From: an uncultured Acetatifactor sp.
Lineage (GTDB): Bacteria > Bacillota > Clostridia > Lachnospirales > Lachnospiraceae
Direction of reading: 5' to 3'
Assembly: GCA_934436245.1 (NCBI GenBank)
Contig: CAKSAM010000002.1
Span: 72,429-136,428 of the forward strand
DNA: 64,000 nucleotides
Shown: piece by piece, positions 1 to 7,332 of the stretch
Layout: every line of letters starts with the position of its first letter
How positions within the stretch are numbered: the first letter of the stretch is position 1
Notes under the pieces: model-generated
Told to the model about the DNA's origin: nothing
Database searches by the model: none
What the model saw: the letters and a program-made list of their open reading frames with translations, nothing else
Translations under genes and position numbers: made by a program

Positions 1-2
1 CT

Positions 3-803
3 CTGGAAAGCACAAATGATGCGATTGCCCATGTATATGAAGAAATAGGGCATATCAATACCATTGTGGAGAGCATTATGCAGGAAATCCGGGATTCAGA
101 TGATATGAGCAGAAAAGTGAAAGCAAATGCAACGGAGATGCAGTCAAGCGCCACGGAAGCATATGAAAAAGGAAAGGAAGAGCTGGAAACAACCAGAATT
201 TCTGTTAAAAATGCAATTTCCAGCCTGAATGGGTTATCCAAAATTAATCAGCTGGCAATGGAAATACTGAGTATTGCAAATAAAACGAATCTTTTATCTC
301 TTAATGCGTCCATTGAAGCAGCAAGAGCCGGCGAGGCCGGAAAGGGCTTTGCTGTTGTTGCGGGTGAAATCGGCACACTTGCTGATACATCTAAATCAAC
401 GGCAACCAGTATCCAGCAGATTTGTGCGGAAGCAAATGACAGTATTGACATTGTTAATAATTGCTTTAATGATATGATGGGTTATATGGAACAAAGTGTT
501 GTACGGCAGTTTGAAACTTTTGCAGAGCAGTCAACGGATAACCGATCAGCTGCGGAAGTAATTAAGAAACAGTTGGATGGAATAAATATCGCAATCGGGC
601 AGCTGGAACAGTCAGTCAGTCAGATTGGCGAGCACATAGAAGATGTCCATGAAATCACCCAACAGGATCAGGAAGCAATAGGCAACATTGTACATAAGAA
701 TGAAAAGCTTGCTGCAGTGGCAGATACGATTCAGAATCAGGCACAGGAGAATCAGAATATTGCACGACAGTTGGCAGAAATTGTGGATCAGTTTGAAATG
801 TAG
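3..803 (+). CDS. Methyl-accepting chemotaxis protein, C-terminal part (cut by window edge)
   Basis: The reading frame is open from the window edge, so only the cytoplasmic signalling part is seen; the first internal ATG at 66 is not the true start. The translation has the heptad-rich antiparallel coiled coil of chemoreceptors and the conserved hairpin tip, with [20 protein letters not shown] followed by FAVVAGEI. That tip contacts CheA and CheW. The sensor and membrane part lies upstream. It ends in a glutamine-rich helix without an obvious CheR-docking pentapeptide. No chemotaxis or flagellar gene follows, so it looks like a stand-alone receptor. The family assignment is very secure; the ligand is unknown. 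Confidence 0.95.
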   Translation: MESTNDAIAHVYEEIGHINTIVESIMQEIRDSDDMSRKVKANATEMQSSATEAYEKGKEELETTRISVKNAISSLNGLSKINQLAMEILSIANKTNLLSLNASIEAARAGEAGKGFAVVAGEIGTLADTSKSTATSIQQICAEANDSIDIVNNCFNDMMGYMEQSVVRQFETFAEQSTDNRSAAEVIKKQLDGINIAIGQLEQSVSQIGEHIEDVHEITQQDQEAIGNIVHKNEKLAAVADTIQNQAQENQNIARQLAEIVDQFEM

Positions 804-900
804 TATTGTGTATGAAAGGCCGTTCTTATCATGTGGTGTATCCTGGTGGTTACAATTTTGTACGGCTTGCGTTTGCAAAACCCGATAAACTATAAAATAG

Positions 901-929
901 TTGCATTTTTAAAGAAAATAATCTATACT
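901..929 (+). promoter_or_regulatory. Sigma-A type promoter
   Basis: A -35 box TTGCAT (901-906), a 17-base spacer and a -10 box TATACT (924-929). Transcription would begin near 936 and meet a strong terminator about 35 bases later, before the gene at 1084. Confidence 0.5.
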
Positions 930-935
930 TAATTC

Positions 936-1015
936 ATATTAAATATTTAAGTTTTGAACTTCCCCGGAAGCCAGTTAAAGTTTAGCAGTTATGTAACTTT
1001 AACTGGCTTTTTTAA
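936..1015 (+). ncRNA. Possible short RNA or attenuated leader
   Basis: The stretch between the predicted start near 936 and the terminator ending near 1015 would give a transcript of about 80 bases made mostly of the terminator hairpin. It could be a small RNA or an attenuated leader of the gene at 1084. This is inferred from promoter and terminator placement only; no known RNA family was recognised. Confidence 0.25.
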
Positions 1016-1020
1016 TTTTT
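969..1020 (+). terminator. Intrinsic terminator
   Basis: A perfect 14-bp stem (969-982 with 995-1008), a 12-base loop, then a T-rich run. It may end the chemoreceptor transcript or the short transcript from the 901 promoter. Confidence 0.85.
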
Positions 1021-1028
1021 AAATTAAT

Positions 1029-1042
1029 CCGGTATATACCGG
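1029..1042. promoter_or_regulatory. Perfect 14-bp palindrome, possible operator
   Basis: CCGGTATATACCGG reads the same on both strands and lies 42 bases before the start of the gene at 1084. It could bind a dimeric regulator, or its TATATA core could be part of a promoter. No regulator gene is adjacent. Confidence 0.35.
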
Positions 1043-1083
1043 TTAAAATAGATCACTTTAATTCCATAGAAGGAGGTTAAACG

Positions 1084-1356
1084 ATGAGTTTAGACAAAAA
1101 TCATCCAGATTTTATGAAATTCAACAGAATGTTTGTAGACCTTTGGAATCTCTTCAAATTGTATTACAGTCCCAATTGTAAAACACAGGAAGAAGAGGAT
1201 GCATGGTGGCAAGCATTCATTAATGATGCACAGGAATTCTCAAAAAAATATGACATGATGCCATTTGCAAGAGCTTTGGTTATGTGCTTGCAGGATGAAA
1301 TGACAAGAAAGTTTCGTATTTTGAAAGGAGAAAATGAAAATGAAATTAAAAATTGA
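1084..1356 (+). CDS. Unrecognised 90-residue protein
   Basis: I do not recognise this family. The start is well supported by AGGAGG seven bases before the ATG. The protein is soluble, aromatic-rich (several Trp and Phe in the first half) and predicted mainly helical, with no signal peptide or membrane segment. It overlaps the next gene by 23 bases, so the two are probably translated together. The setting, between a terminator and a decayed gene, suggests accessory DNA. Confidence 0.7.
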   Translation: MSLDKNHPDFMKFNRMFVDLWNLFKLYYSPNCKTQEEEDAWWQAFINDAQEFSKKYDMMPFARALVMCLQDEMTRKFRILKGENENEIKN

Positions 1357-1909
1357 AATCAATTTCGATGATGAAATAGCGAGGGTCGGTTTGTACAATT
1401 TGCAGTTTAATGGCAATACTAGGCTTTTTGCACATAAAGCAGAAGTTGAACCTAAAAAGATCATATTGGACAAAATTGAATTCGACGGAGATGTCAGAGA
1501 ATTGATTTATGGAGAACTGACAGGCTTTCCAATCTTTTTCCCCGATATCAAGAGTATGACGTTAATCACAGATAAAGGAGAGACCTATCCATTTGCAGAA
1601 TCTGCTTTTGCAGCTTATCAGCATATGGAATTCGCAGGAAAAACCATCACAAAGAAAGAATATCTGGAAATAGCCAGAGAAGTCCACAAAAATGACCGTA
1701 AGGATCGTTTTTTCAATATCATCGAGAATATGGACGGTTATGATGATGAACAGGACGAAGCCTTGGACTATCTGAAGAATAACCCAGCAGAAGAGTTTAT
1801 TGAGTTTGTGGATGACAAACTTGACGAACGAATAACAGGAGAAGATGAGATCGCGGTGATCGAAGAACTCATCGAAAATTACAAAGACACTATTTTGGGT
1901 AACCGCTAG
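1334..1909 (+). CDS. Unrecognised acidic 191-residue protein
   Basis: I do not recognise this family. It starts inside the previous gene behind AAAGGAG, a sign of translational coupling. The N-terminal 100 residues alternate hydrophobic and charged residues in a beta-rich manner, and the C-terminal third is strongly acidic and helical. There is no signal peptide or membrane segment. Its stop codon sits next to an inverted repeat. Possible roles include an immunity or regulatory partner of the 90-residue protein, but nothing in the sequence proves this. Confidence 0.7.
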   Translation: MKMKLKIEINFDDEIARVGLYNLQFNGNTRLFAHKAEVEPKKIILDKIEFDGDVRELIYGELTGFPIFFPDIKSMTLITDKGETYPFAESAFAAYQHMEFAGKTITKKEYLEIAREVHKNDRKDRFFNIIENMDGYDDEQDEALDYLKNNPAEEFIEFVDDKLDERITGEDEIAVIEELIENYKDTILGNR

Positions 1910-1926
1910 GAATTCTTAGCGGTTAC
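1899..1926 (+). promoter_or_regulatory. Inverted repeat across the stop codon
   Basis: Ten perfectly paired bases (1899-1908 with 1917-1926) around an 8-base loop that includes the stop of the preceding gene. No T-run follows, so it is at best a weak terminator or an mRNA-stabilising hairpin. Confidence 0.4.
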
Positions 1927-2014
1927 ATTAGTGTAAACATTTTAAGACATAGAAAGGAAGCATTATAAAGCATTATATAACATAAGACAGAATAATAAAG
2001 CATAATAATTCGGT

Positions 2015-2095
2015 ATGGGTAACAACCCTATGGTAGGTGCTACCGTAGCTGTTGCCGTATCGATTGAGGAAGCTGCTAAAGCTGGTAAGTTCTAA
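2015..2095 (+). pseudogene. Decayed C-terminal end of an unidentified gene
   Basis: Twenty-six codons read MGNNPMVGATVAVAVSIEEA and then AKAGKF before a stop. The frame continues only two codons upstream before a stop at 2006. The composition is that of a folded protein's end, there is no ribosome site, and a strong terminator follows 22 bases later, as it would after a real gene. I infer the 3' remnant of a deleted gene. I could not name the parent family. A genuine 26-residue peptide is less likely. Confidence 0.45.
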
Positions 2096-2117
2096 TTGAA
2101 CTTATAGGAAAGATTTT

Positions 2118-2150
2118 AAGACTCCCGATATTGTTCGGGAGTCTTTTTTT
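2118..2150 (+). terminator. Intrinsic terminator
   Basis: A near-perfect 11-bp stem with a GACTCCCGA core (2118-2128 with 2135-2145) and a T-run to 2150. It closes the decayed gene and insulates the SOS-type promoter that follows. Confidence 0.85.
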
Positions 2151-2163
2151 CCAGAAAATTACT

Positions 2164-2192
2164 TTGTAATCGAATACACGTTCTGGTATAAT
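2164..2192 (+). promoter_or_regulatory. Promoter with LexA-like box in its spacer
   Basis: The -35 TTGTAA (2164-2169), a 17-base spacer and -10 TATAAT (2187-2192) form a good sigma-A promoter. Inside the spacer, CGAATACACGTTCT (2171-2184) matches the Gram-positive LexA consensus CGAAC-N4-GTTCG at most positions. A repressor there would block polymerase binding, which suits the error-prone polymerase gene downstream. LexA control is inferred. Confidence 0.6.
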
Positions 2193-2218
2193 GTAATAGG
2201 CGCATGCGCTATTAGTGA

Positions 2219-2268
2219 GAAAACTTGCCTGCGAAAGCAGGCAGTTAAGCGCGGAAGCGCAGGTTTTC
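2219..2268 (+). ncRNA. Folded leader RNA, predicted three-way junction
   Basis: The 5' leader of the UmuC-like gene can fold into a closing stem of 8 pairs (2219-2226 with 2261-2268, one G-U) that encloses two hairpins. One has a 6-bp stem with a GAAA loop (2227-2242), the other a 4-bp GCGC stem with a GGAA loop (2249-2260). Both loops are GNRA type. Bases 2245-2251 can instead pair with 2286-2292 just before the ribosome site, so a switch in translation is conceivable. No known riboswitch family was recognised. Confidence 0.4.
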
Positions 2269-2312
2269 AAACTTAAAAATTTGTTCGCTTAAAGCGCAGA
2301 AAGGAGGCATTT

Positions 2313-3863
2313 ATGGAGCAACAATCCCATGTTTATATTGCAATGGATCTGAAGTCCTTTTATGCCTCTGTGGAGTGCGTGGACAGAGGACTGGATCCTT
2401 TAAATACGAATCTGGTGGTGGCGGATGCTTCCCGGACGCAGAAGACCATCTGCCTGGCAGTATCCCCTTCCTTAAAAGCCTATGGAATTCCAGGACGAGC
2501 CAGATTGTTTGAGGTGATTTCCAAAGTAAGAGAAGTAAATGCCCTGCGGAAAGTAAGAGCACCCCGGGAAAAGTTTTCGGGAAAGAGCGTTTTTGCAGAC
2601 GAACTGAAGAAACACCTCGAACTGGAGGTGGATTTTGTGATCGCCACACCACGCATGGCCAGATATCTGGAATACAGTACCCAGATTTATGATATTTATC
2701 TCAAATATATTGCGCCGGAGGATATTCATGTCTATTCGATCGATGAGGTTTTCCTGGATGTGACACAGTACTTAAAGACCTATGGTATGACGGCAAGAGA
2801 ACTGGCATCTAAAATTGCAAAGGAGATTCTTGAAAAAAAGGGGCTGACTGCCACTGCGGGAATCGGCACAAACCTGTATCTGTGCAAGATCGCCATGGAT
2901 ATCGTGGCAAAGCATATGGAACCGGATGACAATGGAGCCCGGATCGCCGAGCTGGATGAGATCAGCTACCGTGAACTTTTGTGGGATCACAGGCCCTTGA
3001 CGGATTTCTGGCGGGTAGGAGCAGGATACTGCAAGAAACTGGAAGCTGCCGGAATGTTCACCATGGGAGATGTGGCCAGATGTTCTATCGGTGGACCTGG
3101 CGATTATTATAATGAAGATCTGCTGTACCGGCTATTCGGGATCAATGCAGAACTTCTCATCGATCATGCCTGGGGCTATGAGCCGGTGACAATGGATCTG
3201 ATCAAATCTTACCGGCCGGAGACCAACTGCATCAGTTCCGGACAGGTGCTGCATTGTGCTACGGATTTTACGCAGACAAAGATCGTTGTCCGGGAAATGG
3301 CAGAACAACTGGCCATGGATCTGGTAGAGAAAAAACTGGTCACGGATCAGATCGTACTGACTGTGGGCTATGACATCGACAATCTGAAAATACCGGAGAT
3401 TGCGAACCATTATCACGGGGAGATCACCGTAGACCGTTATGGCAGAAGCGTACCGAAGCATGCCCACGGTACAGGGAATCTTGTGACTCTGACTGCATCG
3501 TTAAGCAAGATCACGGAGACAACAATGGCACTATATGAGCGGATCGAGGATGCCTCACTGCTTACCCGGAGGATCACGCTGGTGGCCAATCATCTGAAAG
3601 ATGCGGACAGTGTGAGGGAAGAACCGGTCTATGAACAGCTGGATCTGTTTTCCGGTGGACTTTTACAGACTGGACAGGAGGAAAACTCACAGGAGACGAA
3701 GCAGCAGGAAAAGGAACGGCTGGAGAAAGAAAAACATTTACAGGAAGCAATGCTTCGTGTGAAATCAAAATATGGCAAGAATGCTATCCTGAAAGCCGCA
3801 GACTTACAGGAAGGTGCTACTACCATAGACCGGAACCGCCAGATCGGCGGTCATAAGGCCTGA
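2313..3863 (+). CDS. Y-family DNA polymerase, UmuC/UvrX-like
   Basis: A translesion polymerase that copies damaged DNA with low fidelity. The palm motif holds the catalytic Asp12 (AMDLKSFYASVE) and the second motif YSIDEVFLD holds Asp144 and Glu145, so all metal ligands are present. A helix-hairpin region and little-finger domain follow. At 516 residues it is longer than DinB and matches the UmuC/UvrX group, with a charged coiled tail from about residue 450. AAAGGAGG precedes the ATG. The LexA-like box in its promoter and the downstream YolD gene both fit an SOS mutagenesis cassette, often found on phages and mobile elements. Confidence 0.93.
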   Translation: MEQQSHVYIAMDLKSFYASVECVDRGLDPLNTNLVVADASRTQKTICLAVSPSLKAYGIPGRARLFEVISKVREVNALRKVRAPREKFSGKSVFADELKKHLELEVDFVIATPRMARYLEYSTQIYDIYLKYIAPEDIHVYSIDEVFLDVTQYLKTYGMTARELASKIAKEILEKKGLTATAGIGTNLYLCKIAMDIVAKHMEPDDNGARIAELDEISYRELLWDHRPLTDFWRVGAGYCKKLEAAGMFTMGDVARCSIGGPGDYYNEDLLYRLFGINAELLIDHAWGYEPVTMDLIKSYRPETNCISSGQVLHCATDFTQTKIVVREMAEQLAMDLVEKKLVTDQIVLTVGYDIDNLKIPEIANHYHGEITVDRYGRSVPKHAHGTGNLVTLTASLSKITETTMALYERIEDASLLTRRITLVANHLKDADSVREEPVYEQLDLFSGGLLQTGQEENSQETKQQEKERLEKEKHLQEAMLRVKSKYGKNAILKAADLQEGATTIDRNRQIGGHKA

Positions 3864-3909
3864 GGGAATTGGAACAGTAAGGATGCCATAAATAGAAGAG
3901 GGTAGATAG

Positions 3910-4311
3910 ATGAATCCTAAATATAAAGATATGCTCCATCTGCCGCATCCTGTGTCGGTGACACATCCCCGGATGTCCTTGCAGGATCGTGCTGCGCAGT
4001 TTTCACCCTTTGCAGCTTTGACGGGATATGATGATGCCCTGAGAGAAACGGCCCGTCTGACAGACCGGTTTATTGAACTGGATGAAGACAGAAAGCAGGA
4101 GATCGACCGGCAGCTTTTTTATCTGCAGCAGCACCCGGAGGAAGCGGTACCGGTGAAGATCATTTATTTTATACCGGATGATAAAAAGACCGGAGGCAGC
4201 TACACTACTATAGAAGGATGCGTGCGTAAGATCGATGAGAATAATAAAAGTCTCCGGATACAGGAGACAGAAATTCCGGTGGACCGGATCTACAGCATTG
4301 ATTTCCTTTAG
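3910..4311 (+). CDS. YolD-like protein
   Basis: The 133-residue product begins with the family pattern HPRMSLQDRAAQFSPFAALT, followed by a helix and a small beta-rich domain ending in IDRIYSIDF-like strands. In Bacillus, yolD sits beside the UvrX polymerase gene in the SP-beta prophage, and the same pairing is kept here 46 bases behind the polymerase. A role as a polymerase accessory protein is inferred from this neighbourhood. It is soluble, without membrane segments. Confidence 0.85.
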   Translation: MNPKYKDMLHLPHPVSVTHPRMSLQDRAAQFSPFAALTGYDDALRETARLTDRFIELDEDRKQEIDRQLFYLQQHPEEAVPVKIIYFIPDDKKTGGSYTTIEGCVRKIDENNKSLRIQETEIPVDRIYSIDFL

Positions 4312-4392
4312 CCGCATTGTAAATATTTTGAAGAAATGTTAAAATACTACCAATAATATCTTGTGAGAAAGAGCGGAAAGGAATTCCTGACA

Positions 4393-4671
4393 ATGAAGAA
4401 AAAGTGTATCAGTGCGGCAATACTGTCAGTGCTTTTGCTCGTACTGTTTCTTCCGGTTCTCTATTATGTGGTCTTCTACGGAACGAACATAAATTATAAT
4501 GAAATGCATAAGATCGTTACGCTGGAAGGAAATAAGGTTTTGTCTCTGTGTGCAGTGATCGGAGTGGCCATCCTGGGTGTTATCTGGTATTTTCTCCGCA
4601 GGATCCCTTATACCCGGCGTACTGCGATGGGCTTTGCGGGATCACGTCATGGCGGTTCTGGGATATTGTGA
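4393..4671 (+). CDS. Small membrane protein, unrecognised
   Basis: I chose ATG 4393 over the upstream GTG at 4363 because GGAAAGG lies before it at a usable distance. The protein has about 92 residues: a lysine-rich start, a first membrane segment (about 5-25), a short loop and a second segment (about 48-66). The last 18 residues are rich in glycine and arginine and look unlike a natural membrane-protein tail. Another frame stays open to 4733, so a late frameshift that replaced the original C-terminus is possible. The function is unknown. Confidence 0.5.
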   Translation: MKKKCISAAILSVLLLVLFLPVLYYVVFYGTNINYNEMHKIVTLEGNKVLSLCAVIGVAILGVIWYFLRRIPYTRRTAMGFAGSRHGGSGIL

Positions 4672-4737
4672 ATTGTATCAAAAAATATGCACATTTTGCG
4701 ACGAAAGGCGGAAATAGTTCTGCTTTTCTATAAAAAT

Positions 4738-4890
4738 TGCACGTTATTCATAATGTGAAAATAGCACTGGTAAAATATACAAACATCCTGTATAACGTAC
4801 AGTAATGACTGAGATATAAGCCAGGAACAAAAAAGAGGGAGAAAGAGTAAATGTACTTTTGTAAGAATTGCGGCGAGCCTTATATGACAG
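4738..4890 (+). repeat. Truncated duplicate of the 6731-6902 promoter and gene start
   Basis: This stretch is a diverged copy of 6731-6902. Bases 4751-4770 are identical to 6758-6777, the -10 region CATCCTGTATA recurs, and the first 13 codons of the zinc-ribbon gene at 6863 are nearly the same. Similarity stops abruptly after the codons for Met-Thr (near 4890). It marks a past tandem duplication followed by deletion. Confidence 0.8.
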
Positions 4891-4913
4891 TTTTTGTCAA
4901 TGGAATCACATAA
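4851..4913 (+). pseudogene. Truncated copy of a zinc-ribbon gene
   Basis: The frame begins MYFCKNCGEPYMT, against MYYCKNCGEPYMT in the intact gene at 6863, then changes to unrelated sequence and stops after 20 codons. It keeps a GAGGGAG ribosome site and a duplicated promoter region. Only half of one CxxC zinc knuckle remains, so a functional zinc-ribbon product is unlikely. Confidence 0.8.
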
Positions 4914-4917
4914 GGAA

Positions 4918-4946
4918 TTGACAATATTTTAATATACACGTATACT
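4918..4946 (+). promoter_or_regulatory. Consensus sigma-A promoter of the DUF2752-DUF4234 operon
   Basis: TTGACA (4918-4923), a 17-base spacer and TATACT (4941-4946). It sits right at the break of the truncated zinc-ribbon copy and is the natural promoter for 5010-6685. Together with that remnant it accounts for the gene-free 4672-5009 stretch. Confidence 0.75.
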
Positions 4947-5009
4947 TGTAAATGTCCATTAATTTAATAATGGAATTTAGATTACCATATTACCAATGGG
5001 TCTTGTAAA

Positions 5010-5426
5010 ATGAAAATGAATAAGAGAGAAGATATCAGGGCAGTTCTCGTAATTGCAGTATTATATTTGTTCCTGTCAGTGATTGGTGCTGGATGTCCGA
5101 TTGCTTTTCTGACAGGAATATCATGTGCTGGCTGTGGAATGACAAGAGCCTGGCTGGCTGTTTTAAAAGGTGATATCGGGCTTGCAATGTATTATCATCC
5201 GTTATTCTGGATGGTGATTCCTCTGCTCATCTGGTTTTTAACAGGGCGGAAAATGAATCGCAGATTATATCGTGCAGGATTTGTGGTTTTTGCAATCTTG
5301 TTTATTCTGCTATATATCTGGCGTATGCTTTGGGGAGATGGAACGATTGTTTATTTTCATCCGCTACAAGGCGCAATTGCCGGTGCTTATAGAAAAATCT
5401 TTTCATTTATAGGAGGGTACTTATGA
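5010..5426 (+). CDS. DUF2752 family membrane protein
   Basis: A 138-residue protein with three to four membrane segments and the DUF2752 hallmark CAGCGMTRAW followed by YYHPLFW. The cysteine pair next to Gly and the His-Pro further on are the conserved features of this family, whose biochemical role is not established. The ribosome site is weak; ATG 5016 is an alternative start. The stop overlaps the next start as ATGA, so the two genes are translationally coupled. A second family member lies at 7772. Confidence 0.85.
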   Translation: MKMNKREDIRAVLVIAVLYLFLSVIGAGCPIAFLTGISCAGCGMTRAWLAVLKGDIGLAMYYHPLFWMVIPLLIWFLTGRKMNRRLYRAGFVVFAILFILLYIWRMLWGDGTIVYFHPLQGAIAGAYRKIFSFIGGYL

Positions 5427-6685
5427 AATGCAGTAAGTGTGGTAAAGAACTAATAGAAGGAGAGAAGTTTTGTGGGAAATGTGGTTGCCCGGTAGATACG
5501 CAGACAGCACAGCCGCAGTATACCGCATCTGCGCAGCAGACAACAAATGCACAAACCGCAGGCAAAAACGATGCGGATGATAAAAAAATTGTACTGCAGA
5601 TTTTTGCAGGTATTTTTACTGTGGTATTTGCTATTTCATTTTTAACTAATTTCTTCGGTGGAATAGGTAATTTCTTCAGATCCTTTAGCGTTTTTGGCTA
5701 TTACGGTGTACTTGGAGGGATTTTTACACTGCTATTGAGTATTTTACGGATAATCAAGGCTGTTGTTAAACTTGTTTTTGCAGTAACATTATTATATACA
5801 TTATTGCAATGGACACGTGAAAAAGCACAGGTACTGTTTGTGACTGCTGCCGAAATCGCAGCTGCAGATTTTGTGATCGTATTATTCGGAACAATTATCG
5901 ACACAATCTACAGATTGATTTTACAGGTGAATCCTCTTTACGCATGGCTTGCTGTACTGAAAGTACTCATTGTAAATGTCATTATTCTCGCAGTTTATTT
6001 CGGTATTTTATATCTGATGAATGTGAAACTGGAGTTGACATTTGATAAGGATATGCTGATGAATGCTCCGAAGACATTCTTCAATGATGCATCTGCTTAT
6101 GTTAAGGGATTGAAGAAGGATAAAGCACCGTCTGCATCTAATAATGCAGCGAATAATACAAATAATACATATAATGCAAATACTACATACAATACAAATA
6201 ATACATATACTGCTCCCGGAAATCCGGCGGTAACAACTCCTGTTGCAGCACCGGCTCCCACAATGAATTATGCACCTGCGGCCGTTGCTTTAAAGACGGA
6301 CAGAAGTCTGATTGTTTTAATCCTGCTCAATCTGGTTACCTGCGGAATTTATAACTGGTTCTTTATCCATCAGTGGGCAAAAGATGTGAATGTTGCCTGC
6401 GCAGGTGATAATCAGAACACACCGGGACTTTTACCGTTTATTCTGCTTTCTATGGTAACATGTGGCATTTATTCCTGGATCTGGTATTATAAACTTGGAA
6501 ACAGACTGGCAGCAAATGCACCGAGATATGGTCTGAGTCTGCAGGAAAATGGTACTACCATTATTATGTGGCTGATCTTCGGTATTTTCCTGTGTGGTAT
6601 TGGTTCTCTGGTAGGTATGAATATCGCCATCAAGAATACCAATATAATTTGTGCGGCATATAATAACAGCATAGCCAGAAATTAA
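5423..6685 (+). CDS. Zinc-ribbon membrane protein with DUF4234-like C-terminus
   Basis: The 420-residue protein starts with a zinc ribbon of two CxxC knuckles (CSKCGKEL and CGKCG, residues 3-20). A hydrophobic block of about five membrane segments follows (about 50-200), then a low-complexity Asn/Thr linker (about 230-270). The C-terminal domain resembles DUF4234: two repeats of a TCGIY motif in membrane segments, then a final segment. The low-complexity AAT/ACA repeats near 6135-6210 look like slippage-prone sequence. The role is unknown; a membrane sensor or scaffold is possible. Confidence 0.8.
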   Translation: MKCSKCGKELIEGEKFCGKCGCPVDTQTAQPQYTASAQQTTNAQTAGKNDADDKKIVLQIFAGIFTVVFAISFLTNFFGGIGNFFRSFSVFGYYGVLGGIFTLLLSILRIIKAVVKLVFAVTLLYTLLQWTREKAQVLFVTAAEIAAADFVIVLFGTIIDTIYRLILQVNPLYAWLAVLKVLIVNVIILAVYFGILYLMNVKLELTFDKDMLMNAPKTFFNDASAYVKGLKKDKAPSASNNAANNTNNTYNANTTYNTNNTYTAPGNPAVTTPVAAPAPTMNYAPAAVALKTDRSLIVLILLNLVTCGIYNWFFIHQWAKDVNVACAGDNQNTPGLLPFILLSMVTCGIYSWIWYYKLGNRLAANAPRYGLSLQENGTTIIMWLIFGIFLCGIGSLVGMNIAIKNTNIICAAYNNSIARN

Positions 6686-6694
6686 ATAAAAATC

Positions 6695-6730
6695 AAAAGG
6701 TGCAGATTCTCAAAAATCTGTGCCTTTTTT
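6695..6730 (+). terminator. Intrinsic terminator
   Basis: A 14-bp stem with two G-U pairs (AAAAGGTGCAGATT against AATCTGTGCCTTTT) and a T-run. It ends the 5010-6685 operon. Confidence 0.8.
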
Positions 6731-6774
6731 GCAAATAATGCACGTTACAGAGTTTTATAATGTGAAAATAGCAC

Positions 6775-6803
6775 TGGCAAATTATATGACCATCCTGTAT
6801 AAT
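6775..6803 (+). promoter_or_regulatory. Promoter of the TM2-DUF4190-DUF2752 operon
   Basis: The -10 TATAAT (6798-6803) is preceded directly by TG. A weak -35 TGGCAA lies 17 bases upstream. The region is duplicated at 4751-4796, where the -10 reads TATAAC. Confidence 0.5.
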
Positions 6804-6862
6804 GTACATCAATGGTTTGAATATTTACTAAGCCATAAGAGAAGAAGAGGGAGGATAGATAG

Positions 6863-7297
6863 ATGTACTATTGCAAAAATTGCGGCGAACCCTACATGAC
6901 AGATGAAGCTGTTATGTGTATAAAATGTGGTGTAGCCAAGGGGCAGGGAAGCAATTATTGTCATAATTGTGGTAAACCTCTGGCACCGGATGCGGCAGTA
7001 TGTTTGAACTGTGGCGTGGCTAATAAGCAGGCTCCGGCAGCAGATGCGAAATCCAGACTGGCAGCAGGGCTTCTGGGTGTTTTCCTTGGAGGGTTCGGTG
7101 TACATAACTTTTACCTGGGATATACCAATAAGGCAGTGACCCAGCTGGTTCTCACGATTGTAGGGATTCTTTTGTGTTGTGTTGGCATCGGTGCTCTCAT
7201 CGTAATGGGCGTTGGAATCTGGGGACTGGTAGAAGCTATTATGATCCTGACCGGCAATATCAACACCGACGGCAAAGGGAATCCATTAACAGATTAA
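6863..7297 (+). CDS. Double zinc-ribbon TM2 domain protein
   Basis: The 144-residue product has two zinc ribbons, four CxxC knuckles in all (residues 4-54), then a short Ala-rich linker and a TM2 domain. The TM2 part has the family pattern GVFLGGFGVHNFYLGY and two membrane segments. TM2 proteins are small membrane proteins of mostly unknown role. GAGGGAGG lies upstream of the ATG. The first 13 codons are duplicated at 4851. It heads an operon with the genes at 7333 and 7772. Confidence 0.88.
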   Translation: MYYCKNCGEPYMTDEAVMCIKCGVAKGQGSNYCHNCGKPLAPDAAVCLNCGVANKQAPAADAKSRLAAGLLGVFLGGFGVHNFYLGYTNKAVTQLVLTIVGILLCCVGIGALIVMGVGIWGLVEAIMILTGNINTDGKGNPLTD

Positions 7298-7332
7298 ATC
7301 AGCAGGCCTTGAAAAGGCGGAAAGAGGAGAAC

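Noticed and set aside
4548-4733. Alternative frame across the end of the 4393 gene as a separate protein
   Set aside because: It has no start signal. It is more useful as a hint of a frameshift in the 4393 gene.
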